A stretch of 64,000 nt of DNA from Streptomyces decoyicus. GTDB lineage: Bacteria; Actinomycetota; Actinomycetes; Streptomycetales; Streptomycetaceae. The DNA lies in contig NZ_CP082301.1 in the NCBI RefSeq assembly GCF_019880305.1, positions 8,556,001 to 8,620,000 of the forward strand, in the 5' to 3' direction. The notes under the pieces were generated by a model that did no database searches, was not told the DNA's origin, and worked only from the letters and a program-made list of their open reading frames with translations. Shown one piece after another: positions 35,632 through 45,044 of this stretch. Made by a program: the position numbers and the translations under genes. How positions within the stretch are numbered: the first letter of the stretch is position 1; each line of letters begins with the position of its first letter.

Positions 35632-36243
35632 TTACTCCCTTGCACAGGGTGCGACCTGTGCCTGCTGGGGCCGGACGATAGTCGCGGGGCACGGCATGGG
35701 GATCTCGAAGTGGACTGTGTCGACACCGAGGCCGTGCTCGCCGGTGGTCCGGGCGTCGAATACCTTCTTGGCCATGCTGCGCCAGAAGGCTTCGGCGCCT
35801 TCGGCCCTGACATTGGTGTGGAGGTAGATGCTGTCGTAGCCGGGGGTCGTGGCGGCGAAGTCGCAAGCGATGCGCACCATGGTCCGCGCCAGGCCGTGCC
35901 GCCGGTGCTCTGCCCTGACGTAGACCCGGACCAGCTGTGCGGTGGTCCCCGCCGGGTAACGCTCGGCGAGCCAGCGGGGGTGCGGCGGATGGGCCGGGCC
36001 CGTCGATCGCACACCAGTTGTGGCCACGACTTCGCCGTCGCGCTCGTGCACGGCCACCAGCAAGAGATGGCGGGGGTTGTCCAGGTACGTGCCCGCTAGG
36101 TCGACGACGTCTCGGTGCCATTCGGGCACGTACCCGTAGCCGAATTCCCGGTAGAAGGTGTCGAGCATGAGGCGGCGGGCTCCCTCCAGGTCCGCCTCTG
36201 TGGCGGGGCGCAGGGTGTACGAGGAGTGCGGGGCGTTGGTCAT
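35632..36243 (-). CDS. GNAT-family N-acetyltransferase
   Basis: A 203-aa protein; the ATG at 36243 is chosen for the GGAGAT just upstream. GNAT fold: YTLRPATEADLEGARRLMLD (strand 1/helix 1), HLLLVAVHERDGEVVATTGV, AQLVRVYVRAEHRRHGLART (motif A, with Arg/His-Gly-Leu for acetyl-CoA pyrophosphate binding), then DSIYLHTNVRAEGAEAFWRS, a common motif B. The acceptor is unknown. It is the last gene of the set behind the Zur-box-like palindrome at 37988, so expression may respond to zinc. Confidence 0.83.
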   Translation of the reverse strand: MTNAPHSSYTLRPATEADLEGARRLMLDTFYREFGYGYVPEWHRDVVDLAGTYLDNPRHLLLVAVHERDGEVVATTGVRSTGPAHPPHPRWLAERYPAGTTAQLVRVYVRAEHRRHGLARTMVRIACDFAATTPGYDSIYLHTNVRAEGAEAFWRSMAKKVFDARTTGEHGLGVDTVHFEIPMPCPATIVRPQQAQVAPCARE

Positions 36244-36289
36244 CGGTATCTCCTGTTTGCTGTGGTTCACGGCTCACGTTTTCGGCAGA

Positions 36290-36391
36290 TCAAGTGCGGT
36301 GAGTGCCGGGTGGTGAGGCGCGGCGCGGCCCTGAGGTGCGCTGGCGGATGTGGGCCGGTTGCGTCGCGGGCGTGCGGACGAGGGTGGTCAC
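36290..36391 (-). CDS. 33-aa open frame coupled to the CobW-like gene
   Basis: A GTG at 36391 overlaps the CobW-like stop (GTGA) and the frame runs to a TGA at 36290. The product starts VTTLVRTPATQPAHIRQ; it is basic and Ser/Thr/Pro-rich with no recognisable motif. Translational coupling is the only evidence that it is real. Confidence 0.25.
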   Translation of the reverse strand: MTTLVRTPATQPAHIRQRTSGPRRASPPGTHRT

Positions 36392-37579
36392 GGGGGATCT
36401 CCATCGCTAAGGAGCGGATCGGGGAGGGCGGACCAGCCGTCCCAGCCCAGTGACAGTTCTGCGTCGGTGAGGAGGGCGGAGCGGATTCGCTGCTCGTCGA
36501 GGCCGGTGCCGGTGAAGGTGATCTCGTTGCGTCGCTCGCCGTAGTAGTCGTGCCAGAACCACGAGGCGAGCGTTCGCCGCTGCGGTGAGGCGGTCCCACG
36601 CGCCCTGTGCACCGGCCTCCAGCCAGCGGTCCGCTTCGCGGATTTCCAGGTGTGGCCCGGCCGAGCGCCAGGTCACGACGGAGTCGGGGCGGCTGGACAG
36701 CCACAGGTGTCCGCGGCTGCGCACCACGCCGCACATCACGGCGCTGAGTGCATCTGCCAGTCGCTCGGGGTGCAAGGGGCGGCGGGCCCGCCACAGTAGG
36801 GAATCCACACCGTGGTTGCTGCCGCGACGTGAGCGCGGCACGGTGATGGGTTCCAGTTGTGCCCGCCACTCCTCGACGGTTCCAGGGGGTGCCGGCTGGA
36901 CAAGGGATGCTGGTAGATCCGCTTCCGCTTCGTCGGTGCCCGGGTGCCGTACGAGCAGAGCTTGCCCGTTGAGATGGCTGGCCAGTGCGGCAACGCCGGC
37001 CGCGCGCCGTCTGTCGCTCTTCGCCGACCCGGGCACGATCAGTGCGTCCGCTGCCTCGATCTGGCGGGCGGCGAACTCGGCGGGTGTCAGGGGGGTGCTG
37101 CGAGGGCCGCCGTTCCACAGGTGCACGGCTCGGTGGACGCAGCCAATGTCCGCCATGAAGGACGCCGGATCGACGCCTACGAGGATGGGGGCTGGATCGA
37201 AGTGGTCCTCCAATGAGCTGCTTCCGGTCCGCGTGTGCCACAACTCCACAAGGAACGCAAGGACATCGACCTCCTCGGGCAGGGCGAGGATGACGTGCGG
37301 ATGTCCTGCGGTGCGCTTGAGGGAGAGGAGATCCTGGCGGAGGATCACCGCCGGATCGCCGGTCGCGCTCAGGGGCGTGGTGTCCCGAAGGCGCGCATCG
37401 CCTCCGGTCATGAAGCGTTGGACGGCCGGGTAGCCGTCGTCGGTCGTATCCTGGACCGACACAGACAAGATCACAGCGCGGGGAGAAGCGCGCATCGCCT
37501 GGTTCACCACTGTGCCGCGCGCGTCAGGAGTGTTGCCGACGACCACGCTCAAAAGGCCCTTGGGCATGGCGGAGCTCAT
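36388..37579 (-). pseudogene. CobW-like (actinobacterial) metal-chaperone-type protein, frameshifted
   Basis: About 397 aa in the unbroken form. The N-terminus (KGLLSVVVGNTPDARGTVVN) lacks a standard Walker A, as in other Streptomyces members of this CobW/YciC-like group; HPHVILALPEEVDVLAFLVE and ILVGVDPASFMADI follow. The C-terminal CobW domain is clear: VDSLLWRARRPLHPERLADA, SRGHLWLSSRPDSVVTWRSA. Near 36590 a frame change precedes LASWFWHDYYGERRNEITFT, GLDEQRIRSALLTDAELSLG, the normal end. It starts one base into the preceding stop (TGATG). Zinc-responsive CobW proteins are proposed to deliver or stretch zinc under limitation. Confidence 0.75.
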
Positions 37580-37968
37580 CAGTTGAGGCGTGGGAGGGGA
37601 CGGGGTCGGGGGGCCGGTGCTGGGCGCAAGCCGACGCGCAGCGTGCCGTCGTCCGGCATTTCTGCCAGCAGCCATGCGCCGACGGACTCCGCGTCGGCTT
37701 CGGTGACGATCGGACCAAGAAGTACTGCGGCACTCGTGGGTCTGGGGTCCGTTGCGCACGGTTGCACGGCGGCGTACAGACCGCTGGTGGAACGACAGTC
37801 CAGGAGCCGTCCCAGACATCCGGTAGCGACCATGACCCCGTGGGGGCAGCTGCGGACAGCATGCCGCAGCCGGTCCATCACCTGGCTGTCTATGGATTCC
37901 CGGCAGTTCGTGCATGCGACCAAGGTGAAGGGGCGGATCCGACGACTGTCGTGGGCCACGTCGGGCAT
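37579..37968 (-). CDS. Thioredoxin-fold ferredoxin-like protein of a zinc-regulated operon
   Basis: 129 aa from the ATG at 37968, which has AAGGAG at good distance; the earlier ATG at 38001 lies inside the palindromic operator. Contains RPFTLVACTNCRESIDSQVM, then VRSCPHGVMVATGCLG, then CRSTSGLYAAVQPCATD and a C-terminal helix (DAESVGAWLLAEMPDDG). The Cys spacing (C-x2-C ... GC-G ... C) recalls thioredoxin-like [2Fe-2S] ferredoxins, which often precede CobW-like genes in Streptomyces Zur-controlled loci. The ligand set is not canonical, so metal binding is an inference. First gene of the operon. Confidence 0.7.
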   Translation of the reverse strand: MPDVAHDSRRIRPFTLVACTNCRESIDSQVMDRLRHAVRSCPHGVMVATGCLGRLLDCRSTSGLYAAVQPCATDPRPTSAAVLLGPIVTEADAESVGAWLLAEMPDDGTLRVGLRPAPAPRPRPLPRLN

Positions 37969-37987
37969 GCTTGCTCGCTCCTTGTTG

Positions 37988-38004
37988 AAAATGGTTTCCA
38001 TTTT
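37988..38004. promoter_or_regulatory. Zur-box-like palindrome
   Basis: AAAATGG-TTT-CCATTTT is a perfect 7-3-7 palindrome at 37988-38004, in an AT-rich island unlike the surroundings. It overlaps the likely -10 region (TATAAA on the reverse strand) of the operon that follows. Streptomyces Zur boxes have the form TGAAAATnATTTTCA; this site keeps both A/T-rich arms but has a longer centre. With a CobW-like gene downstream, Zur (zinc-loaded repressor) is the best candidate ligand; another Fur-family regulator is possible. Confidence 0.6.
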
Positions 38005-38440
38005 TATAGCATGCCGCAGTGTCGGGATGGTTGCAGTGAGGCCCCCGGGTGACCGGCTGCCGGACTGCCCGGCGTGGGCGTGGAGGGGGTGTCGGTCAAG
38101 GCTGGGTAACGGATTCCGAGGTGGGGGCCGGGTGCGCTCCGCATGGTGTGAGGGGCGCGGCCGCGCCGGTGCCGGTGGGCGGCTTTGGGGTGTTATTCAT
38201 GGCCGAGTCGGCGAGCCAGAACCTGCGTGGCCGGTCGCTGACCTGCTCGGCGACTCTCAGACTGACGAGCCTGCTGGGGCGTTGGCGATCTGAGGACCTA
38301 TCAATGATGCGGTTGATCCGGGTGGCGATGAATGACTCGTCGGGGTGTGCCGGAGCGCTCGGCGCGAGCGGCCTTCCGCGCTTGGCGCGGGTACGCCGGT
38401 TCCGTCGGCCGCCCCCACCTGCCGGACCGAGGCGGCGGCC
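38005..38440. other. Intergenic region upstream of two small genes
   Basis: The left end is the promoter region of the reverse-strand zinc operon. The remainder has no gene I can support; open frames on both strands are chance-like. Confidence 0.5.
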
Positions 38441-38680
38441 ATGTTCCTGAGGGCACCCAACACGGCCTTGCTGTTCGACATGGAGCTGGCGGCCGAGGGG
38501 CTGTGGTGCGATCTGTGCCAGCTGCACCTGGCCACCACGGAGGAGGTGAGCCTGGCCGGGCTTCCTACGACCGCCCGGTACACGGCCGAGGACCTGATTC
38601 AGATCGGCCGTCAGGGCGGCGCGCCTGTGACGGACGTCGTCTCGTACGCTATGCGGCCCCTGCCCGACGACAGTTTCTGA
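38441..38680 (+). CDS. Small hypothetical protein with a CxxC motif
   Basis: 79 aa from the ATG at 38441. Sequence: MFLRAPNTALLFDMELAAEG, LWCDLCQLHLATTEEVSLAG, ARYTAEDLIQIGRQGGAP. Codon bias is good. A single CxxC (WCDLC) could bind metal or act in redox, but its partner pair is absent, so a zinc site would need a dimer. No family recognised. It lies 60 bp upstream of another cysteine-containing membrane protein and may share a transcript with it. Confidence 0.55.
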   Translation: MFLRAPNTALLFDMELAAEGLWCDLCQLHLATTEEVSLAGLPTTARYTAEDLIQIGRQGGAPVTDVVSYAMRPLPDDSF

Positions 38681-38743
38681 CCACCGTCCGGCTTGCTGGC
38701 GACTCCCGTGTGACCTACCAGAGCAGAGAGGACGACCTGTCAG

Positions 38744-39157
38744 ATGGCAGCGCCGGACGATACGACATCCCGCTCCCCGAGGGGTGATCTTCAGCCTTCC
38801 GATCCGCTGCCGGAAGGCAGCGATGGGGGAAGGTCCCTGCGTCGGCGCATCGCCGACAGATGGAGCGGCCTCGGGTCCGCCGACAAAGCGGGCGTGATCG
38901 TCGGCGTGGCCACTGCCGTGGTCGGAGGCTTCTTGGCCCTCTCCAACGGCCGCGCGTCCGCAGCCAGCCCCGAACGCGACAGCTACGCCGATAGCTACGA
39001 CCCCTTCGAACACCCCCACTGGACCAAACATGCAGGCGGCTACTACGTATGCCGTCACAAGGGGTGCAGCAAGAAGGCGAACCCGACCATCACCGCTCAC
39101 GACTGCTGCGGCCGGTGCTGGCCCGGCCGGTGCCGCCTGCGGCGCGGAAGTCCGTGA
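38744..39157 (+). CDS. Membrane protein with a cysteine/histidine-rich C-terminus
   Basis: 137 aa; ATG at 38744 with GAGAGG nearby. A charged disordered N-terminus (~1-45) is followed by a transmembrane helix (ADKAGVIVGVATAVVGGFLA, ~47-66) and a short outer or inner tail with YYVCRHKGCSKKANPTITAH, DCCGRCWPGRC. The C-x4-C ... H-x1-C-C-x2-C-x3-C pattern looks like a treble-clef or zinc-knuckle site. No family assigned. Confidence 0.65.
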   Translation: MAAPDDTTSRSPRGDLQPSDPLPEGSDGGRSLRRRIADRWSGLGSADKAGVIVGVATAVVGGFLALSNGRASAASPERDSYADSYDPFEHPHWTKHAGGYYVCRHKGCSKKANPTITAHDCCGRCWPGRCRLRRGSP

Positions 39158-39382
39158 AGTACTACCGGACATGCACCGTCCGGCTGCCCTTGGCGATAGT
39201 GCCCACGGCCAGCGCGAGGAAGCGGCTGTCGCCGATCAGTCTGACCTGCAGCGACGGATGGAAATGCCCGATGCGAAGCCCGGTTGGTCCGCACCTGGCC
39301 CGGATCTTGGTATGTGGTGCCAGCGGCGGAGCTTCTCGCGGTACTCCCTGGCAATGTTGCAGCCGCCGTCCAGCCACCCGTG
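39158..39382. other. Short intergenic stretch
   Basis: Between convergent genes. No gene or obvious hairpin seen. Confidence 0.4.
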
Positions 39383-41641
39383 TCAGCCCGACTTCGGCGG
39401 CTTCTGCGCGTCGAAAGCGAAGAGAGTGTTCTTGGCCGCGGCCACGATCACCGCACGCCCTGCAAGAGTCACATGTGGGCTTGCGTCCTGCTCGCCGGTC
39501 AAACCATCGACCTGCGGATCTGTTGTCCATAGGGGTTTGCCGTCGTCCGGCGACAGCGCGACCACCCGGCCGGTGGCCGAGCTGAAATACAGTGCGTCCG
39601 CTCCCGCACCAGGACCCGACGCGCCCTCTACGCCAGTCTGCCGCGACCACTTCTTCCGGCCGGTCGCGGGGTCGAGTGCTGTGACGAGACCGGTCTGCCC
39701 GCTCACGTATACGGTGCTGTCCGCCATGCCGGGCGTCCCCGCGTATGTCTTGGCCAGTCGGGAGTACGTGACCTTCCGCGAGGCCGGGTCAACCTGCGCC
39801 ACCCCGTTGTAGCCGGCCAGCTCCGTTCCCTTCCTGTGTACTTGCAGGAGTACGAGCCTGCCGTTGGCGACGTCCATCGGCACGGCGGGGCCGTTGACCG
39901 CGATGGGCCTGCCTAGTGTCCCCGAGGCGCGGTCGACCGGGTACAGGGCGGGGTGGCGCACTGCCAAGGCATCCACCTCCGCATCCTTCGCGCACATCGC
40001 GACGAGCTGTGGGCCCACCGGGACGGGAGCGCACTGCGTACCCGCTGGGAATGGCGACGTCCATGTGACCTGACCGCTGTGCGCGTTGCGGGCCTCGAAG
40101 CGGGAGTTGGAAGCGTCGACCGTCACGACGTCGGAACCGACCACAACGGCGTCCTGAGTCCGACCCGTGACGGCCGTCGACTGGGCGCCGGACGGCACGG
40201 ACCACAGCTCCCGTCCGTTGTTCGCGTCGATGGCCACCACCTCGCTCGGAGGGTCCTGCGGGGCGTCCTGGGCGGCGAAGCGGTAACCGAGCACCGTGTC
40301 GTCGGTGGCGCCCACCAGGTGCATGCCGTTGACGGGGACGCCGGGGCTCTTCGCCGTCCACACCCGCGAGCCGTCCCTGGCCCTGATACGGGTCGCGACA
40401 ACACTGCCGCCCCCGCAGAACAGCGCGTCGCCGCGCACGACGCAACGCAGCTCGTCGGGGATGTCCGGGCGACCGCCGGGCACGGCCTTGTGCCACGGCT
40501 CGAAGCCGTCCGGAAGTGCGGCACCCGGAGCTGCAAGGCTGTTGCCCTTGTCGCCGCTGCTGTTCCCTCCGCCCGCTGTCAGTGCGGCGACTCCTCCACC
40601 GATCGCTGCCACCGTGACCGCGACCGCGGCCGTGAACACGGGACGCCATCGGGGACGCGATCGGCGGCCGATGGAGGTGTCGGCGCTCCCCGTATCGGGA
40701 CCGGCCGGGGTGGTGGTCGGGGCTGCCGGCGTCGGGGTGGCTGGCGTGGGGGTGGCCGGCGTCGCGAAGTGATGCTCGGTGACCATGTCGCGGGTGCGGC
40801 CCGCGCCGACTCTCCTCGCGTCGGTCTGGCCGAGGTCGGTCGGCAGGTCCCGGAGCAGTACGAGGAGTTCGTCCGCTGAGGGGCGCCCGTTGGACTCCTT
40901 GGCCAGGCATGACTCGGCGACCGTGCGCAAGGCCACCGGCACATCTTCCAGCGACGGCTCCTCGTGCACCACCTGATACGCAGCTATGTATGGGCTGTCC
41001 GCGTCGAAGGGCCCGTGGCCCGTCGCTGCGTACGCCAGCAGCGTCCCCAGCGAGAAGACATCGGACCGTGGCCCCACATCGCGCGGCGCCTGCAACTGCT
41101 CCGGCGACATGAAGGGCGGCGTACCGATGACCCGCCCTGTAATCGTCAGCGTCTGCTGGTCCACGGCGCGCGAAATGCCGAAGTCGATGACGCGTGGGCC
41201 CTCGGGCGAGAGCACGACGTTCGAGGGCTTCAGGTCACGGTGGACGACCCCCGCCCGGTGGATGTCCCGCAGCGCCTCAGCCAGCCCGATGGCGAGCCTT
41301 CGCAGCTCCGCTCCGCTCAGCGGGCCCTTCGTGGCGATGCGCCGGGCGAGCGTGTGCCCCTGGATGTAGGTCGTCGCCATCCACGGCTGCTCGGCCTCAG
41401 GGGCAGCGTCGACCACGGCGGCGGTGAACGCGCCGCTCACTCGCCTTGCCGCCGCCACCTCCTGCCGGAAGCGGATGCGGAACTCGTCGTCCGCCGCGAA
41501 CTGCGGGTGGATCAGTTTGATCGCGACAGGACGACCCGAACTCGTACGGGCCAGAAAGACCGTGCCCATGCCACCCGAGCCGAGTCGCGCCTCAAGCGGA
41601 TAACCGCCGATTTCGGCTGGATCACCTGCGCGCAGCGACAC
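39383..41641 (-). CDS. Ser/Thr protein kinase with extracellular PQQ-like beta-propeller
   Basis: 752 aa from a GTG at 41641 (GGAGG upstream, then the kinase begins at once); longer open frame upstream lacks sense. Kinase domain ~12-270: LGSGGMGTVF, Lys42 (VAIK), Asp136 in HRDLKPSN, DFG 153-155, MSPEQ; all catalytic residues present. A Thr/Pro linker (~295-325) precedes a transmembrane helix (VFTAAVAVTVAAIGGGVAAL, ~335-355). The outer part (~375-752) has PQQ/quinoprotein-like propeller repeats (VVAIDANNGRELWSVPSGAQ, GLVTALDPATGRKKWSRQTG, VVALSPDDGKPLWTTD). It probably senses an extracellular ligand and phosphorylates cytoplasmic targets. Confidence 0.92.
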   Translation of the reverse strand: MSLRAGDPAEIGGYPLEARLGSGGMGTVFLARTSSGRPVAIKLIHPQFAADDEFRIRFRQEVAAARRVSGAFTAAVVDAAPEAEQPWMATTYIQGHTLARRIATKGPLSGAELRRLAIGLAEALRDIHRAGVVHRDLKPSNVVLSPEGPRVIDFGISRAVDQQTLTITGRVIGTPPFMSPEQLQAPRDVGPRSDVFSLGTLLAYAATGHGPFDADSPYIAAYQVVHEEPSLEDVPVALRTVAESCLAKESNGRPSADELLVLLRDLPTDLGQTDARRVGAGRTRDMVTEHHFATPATPTPATPTPAAPTTTPAGPDTGSADTSIGRRSRPRWRPVFTAAVAVTVAAIGGGVAALTAGGGNSSGDKGNSLAAPGAALPDGFEPWHKAVPGGRPDIPDELRCVVRGDALFCGGGSVVATRIRARDGSRVWTAKSPGVPVNGMHLVGATDDTVLGYRFAAQDAPQDPPSEVVAIDANNGRELWSVPSGAQSTAVTGRTQDAVVVGSDVVTVDASNSRFEARNAHSGQVTWTSPFPAGTQCAPVPVGPQLVAMCAKDAEVDALAVRHPALYPVDRASGTLGRPIAVNGPAVPMDVANGRLVLLQVHRKGTELAGYNGVAQVDPASRKVTYSRLAKTYAGTPGMADSTVYVSGQTGLVTALDPATGRKKWSRQTGVEGASGPGAGADALYFSSATGRVVALSPDDGKPLWTTDPQVDGLTGEQDASPHVTLAGRAVIVAAAKNTLFAFDAQKPPKSG

Positions 41642-42119
41642 TCTTCCCGACCTCCCGTCCCTCGTGCACCTCTGCCACCACGGGCCTGCGTACCTGCCCT
41701 GCACACAAATTAGCCGCAGGGCAGTACAGCAGAGCACAGCAGGTGACCAACAGCACCCCAGGGTTGCTCCTGTGCCGCACACGACGCTCCCCGCCAAGAG
41801 GAAGACCGTTCCGGATGGCGTCGACTCCCCGCAAGTACAAGTCTGCTCCGCCTCCGCGGAGATGCGCCGCCGTATCAGATCACCACGCCTTGAAACAGCG
41901 CTGCGCTCCGAGTGATCGCAAGTTGTGAGACCTGGGTATACCGGTTGACGTACCCCCGCGCGGGTCTCTGGCTCGTGAGAAATCGGACCCGGGTGTCCGG
42001 TCCTACCTTCGTCGATCACCAGTGTGGGGTGTACTGTCGCCGGGCTGCTGAGGCGTGTCCCAAGGGTATGCGTGCCGTGAACTGGGCACTGTCTCACCGT
42101 TGACCGCCTCGACGGCCTG
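41642..42119. other. Intergenic region between kinase and IS110 element
   Basis: Holds the promoter of the reverse-strand kinase and the left end of the IS110 element. IS110 elements lack clear terminal inverted repeats, so the element's edge cannot be fixed by eye. No gene seen. Confidence 0.5.
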
Positions 42120-43340
42120 GTGGCGAGGACCGGCAGGCTGACAGAGCTGGAGGTATGCACTGAAACGAGCATCCCAAGTCTACGAGAAAATGCGCCTGTT
42201 GTGGGCGAGGTCGTCCTTGGCGTGGACACGCACCGGGATGTTCATGTGGCCGCCTTGCTCTCCACGCTAGGGGCGGTCGTGGGCACCGCGTCCTTTCCTG
42301 CCACGGCGGTGGGCTATCGCGGACTCTGGGAGTGGGTCAGCCGGCTGGGTACGGTGCGCAGGGCCGGGGTGGAAGGGTCCGGCAGCTACGGAGCTGCCCT
42401 CTCCCGCTATTTGCTGGCTCGCCGGGTTGAGGTGTTCGAGGTCAACCGGCCTGATCGCTCGGTTCGTCGACGGCGGGGGAAGTCGGATCCGGTGGATGCC
42501 CAGGAGGCGGCACGGGCGGTACTTAGTGGCCGCGCTCGCTCCCAGGCCAAGGCTGGGGATGGGCCGGTGCAGTGCGCCCGTCTGTTCAAACTGGCCAAGG
42601 ACTCCGCCCGCACACAGGCGATCAATCAGCTCAAGGCGATCCTGGTCACCGCCGATCCGGACCTGCGCGAGCAACTGGCCGGCTTGAAGACTCCGGCCTT
42701 GGTCCGGACTTGCGCGCAGTTCGACGATCGTGAAGATGACGACGGCGTGAAGGATGCCGTCGGGCAGGCTACCCGCATCGCCCTGTGCCTGTTGGCCCAG
42801 CGGATCGATCAGCTGACCGGGCAGATTCGTGACCTGGAGCGGCACCTGACCGGGCTGGTGCAGCGTCACTTTCCGCAGTTACTCATCCCGGTGGGGATCG
42901 GCCCGGATAGTGCCGCCACCTTGCTGATCACGATGGGGGACAACCCGGAACGCCTGTGCAGTGAGGCGTCGTTCGCGGCGCTTTGCGGGGTCAGCCCCGT
43001 CGAGCACTCCTCCGGTCGTCAGCGTCGCCACCGGCTCAACCGCGGCGGCGACCGGCAGGCCAACGCCGCCCTGCACCGGATCGTGCAGTCACGGCTCCGG
43101 TTCGATGCCCGTACCCGCAACTACTACGAGCGGCGCATCGCTGAGGGCAAGACCCGGCGCGAGATCATCCGCTGTCTCAAACGCTACGCTGCCCGAGAAG
43201 TGTTCAACCTGGTCCGGACTGGCATCGGGTCCCGCGAAGTGGCTGAGGAGGTCGCCGAGGCGCAGCTGCGGAACCTGCTCGGCGTGGGAGGCCAGCACGC
43301 GGATCGGATCGCCGCCGGCCGGTGGCCATCTGGGCCGTAG
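42120..43340 (+). mobile_element. IS110-family insertion sequence, intact transposase
   Basis: A 406-aa DEDD-type transposase, full length for the IS110 family. N-terminal RuvC-like domain: VVLGVDTHRDVHVAALL (first D), GVEGSGSYGAALSRYL (E), then RGKSDPVDAQEAARAVLSG (DxxD region). C-terminal helix-hairpin domain: LIPVGIGPDSAATLLITM, ERLCSEASFAALCGVSPVEH, SSGRQRRHRLNRGGDRQANA, with the conserved serine. No frame break, so potentially active. The start is uncertain within 42120-42210; the catalytic part begins at about 42207. Decayed relatives lie at 7.8 and 27.0 kb. It sits beside a broken YVTN gene. Confidence 0.88.
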
Positions 43341-43408
43341 GGCACAGCTCAGCGCGTGGCATCCGCTGTCGTTGTGGGGGTCTTGGGCGGGGCAGGAAGG
43401 TGTCAAGC

Positions 43409-44424
43409 TCAGCCCACTGCCACGCCGTAGGGGCTGGTGCCGACGGTGACTGTGGCGACGACTTTGTTGGTTTTCGGGTCGATGACTGTGAGGGTGCCCG
43501 CGGCCTGTTCCGTGACGTAAACCGCCTGGTGTGTGACCTCGATGTTGCACGGGTCGGTGCCGGGAGGGCCTACGGAAATGGTCGACGAGACCCGGTTGTT
43601 GCTGGTATCGATCACGGATACCTGGCCCGGGCCGAGAACGGCGGTGTAGACCGTTTTGCCGTCTGGGCCGATCGCCACGTCGAAGGGCCCTTCGCCGACA
43701 CCGGTACGGCAGTCGCCTTGCGGGTGCGGGTTCCGACGGCCAGCACACGTGCTGCCACCTCGTCGGCGATGTAGGCCGACTTGCCGTCGGGGGTGACGAC
43801 GAAGCCGACAGGGGAGTGCCCCCCGGTGAGGTTCCCGGTGACCTTGTGCGTAGGGGTGTTGATGACCGACAGGCTGCCCGACCCGGAATTGGCCACGTAG
43901 GCCGTACTGCCGTCACGACTGAAGGTCACGCTCACCGGGGACTTACCGACTGAGATACGTGCGGCCACCCGGTTGGTTCCGGTGTCGATCACCGACACGG
44001 TGTTCGAGCCCCCGTTGGCGACATAGAGGGATCTGCCATCGGGGCTGAGGCCGACACCCGTGGGGCTCTTCTCCACCGGCACGGTCGTGGTGATCTTGTT
44101 GTTGCGGGTGCCGAGCACCGACACCTGGGCCGAACCGTTGTTGGCGATGTATACGTGCCTGCCGCCCGGGGCAACCGCGACACCTTCGGGTGCCTTGCCG
44201 GCCTTCACGGTTGCGACGACCTTGTAGCTGCGGGCGTCGATCACCGAGAGGGTGTTGTCCTGCTGGTTCGTGACATACACACGGCCGCAGGATCCGGAGC
44301 CGGGTCCGACGGGCGCGGGCGTCGCGCCAGGCACCGTACGACAGCCGCGTCTCCTCTGCAGCCGCCAGATCCGGTCATCTGGAGCTGATTCAAGACACCG
44401 CAGCCGCGTGACTGAAAAGATCAA
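43409..44424 (-). pseudogene. YVTN beta-propeller protein, frameshifted
   Basis: Seven YVTN-type blades: GRVYVTNQQDNTLSVIDARS, VAPGGRHVYIANNGSAQVSV, LSPDGRSLYVANGGSNTVSV, FSRDGSTAYVANSGSGSLSV, VTPDGKSAYIADEVAARVLA; then after a frame change near 43690 VAIGPDGKTVYTAVLGPGQV, EVTHQAVYVTEQAAGTLTVI, ending TVGTSPYGVAVG. One base change restores a continuous propeller. The reading frame before the first blade has no signal peptide and looks non-coding, so the N-terminus may be lost too. The IS110 element lies just downstream of the gene's 3' end. More divergent between blades than the protein at 5.6-7.5 kb, so not a recent copy. Confidence 0.75.
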
Positions 44425-44548
44425 TTGCGTCGAAAGTGTGAACTACTTAAAGTTATGGCGAACTCAGTTGCTGGCAAAAAGCGCGCAATTTGAGAAAGGC
44501 TGCGTACCCATTTCGCCTATGGGGACGCCAATAGAGGGGGGTTTGCGC

Positions 44549-44956
44549 ATGAAGATCTTCTCGCGCAACAGGGTGTGGAGTGCGGCAGTGGGGGGAGCGT
44601 TGCTAGTCGCGGCTAGCGCGACTGCTGCTTATGCTGGCGGCAGCACGAGCACTAGCCCGTCGAACGGCAAGCTGTCTTTCGAAGCCCATAATGGGCGCGA
44701 GATAGGCCAGTCGAGCAGCAAGATCTACACAGGAGAGAAGTATTCGAAGAGTGGCGGTAGCGCCGTAAGCGCACAACTGAAGGTCTCCTTCGCGGGTGCC
44801 CTCTACAAGGGCCCGGTGAAGACCGTCTCGGCAGGGAAGAGCATTAGTTACTCAGTCACTGCCCCTGTGAGTGTAGCTTCGGACTGCAGTGCCGTGGGCG
44901 TCATGGGTTCAAATGGCGTCAACTATGAAACACCTTACATCGACCATCTCTGCTAG
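44549..44956 (+). CDS. Small secreted protein, lower GC than surroundings
   Basis: 135 aa; ATG at 44549 with GAGGGGGG upstream. A clear signal peptide (basic start, then VWSAAVGGALLVAASATAAY, cleavage near YAGG at residues ~28-30). The mature part is Ser/Gly/Lys-rich (SSKIYTGEKYSKSGGSAVSA, KVSFAGALYKGPVKTVSAGK) and ends with two cysteines (SDCSAVG, IDHLC) that can pair. Likely a small beta-sheet extracellular protein. No family recognised. Base composition is visibly less GC-rich than its neighbours, shared with the next gene, which suggests joint transfer. Confidence 0.75.
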   Translation: MKIFSRNRVWSAAVGGALLVAASATAAYAGGSTSTSPSNGKLSFEAHNGREIGQSSSKIYTGEKYSKSGGSAVSAQLKVSFAGALYKGPVKTVSAGKSISYSVTAPVSVASDCSAVGVMGSNGVNYETPYIDHLC

Positions 44957-45044
44957 AGAATCCTCTTGTTTGCTCCTCTTGAAGGATATGCCTGGTGATT
45001 GAAGCGTCTGTCGGTGCACTGCCTGGATTGATTCCAGATTTCTC

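Noticed and set aside
41642..42229. N-terminal extension of the PQQ-propeller kinase by ~196 codons
   Set aside because: The extension has no domain, includes likely IS110 edge sequence, and a GTG with GGAGG lies right before the kinase domain.
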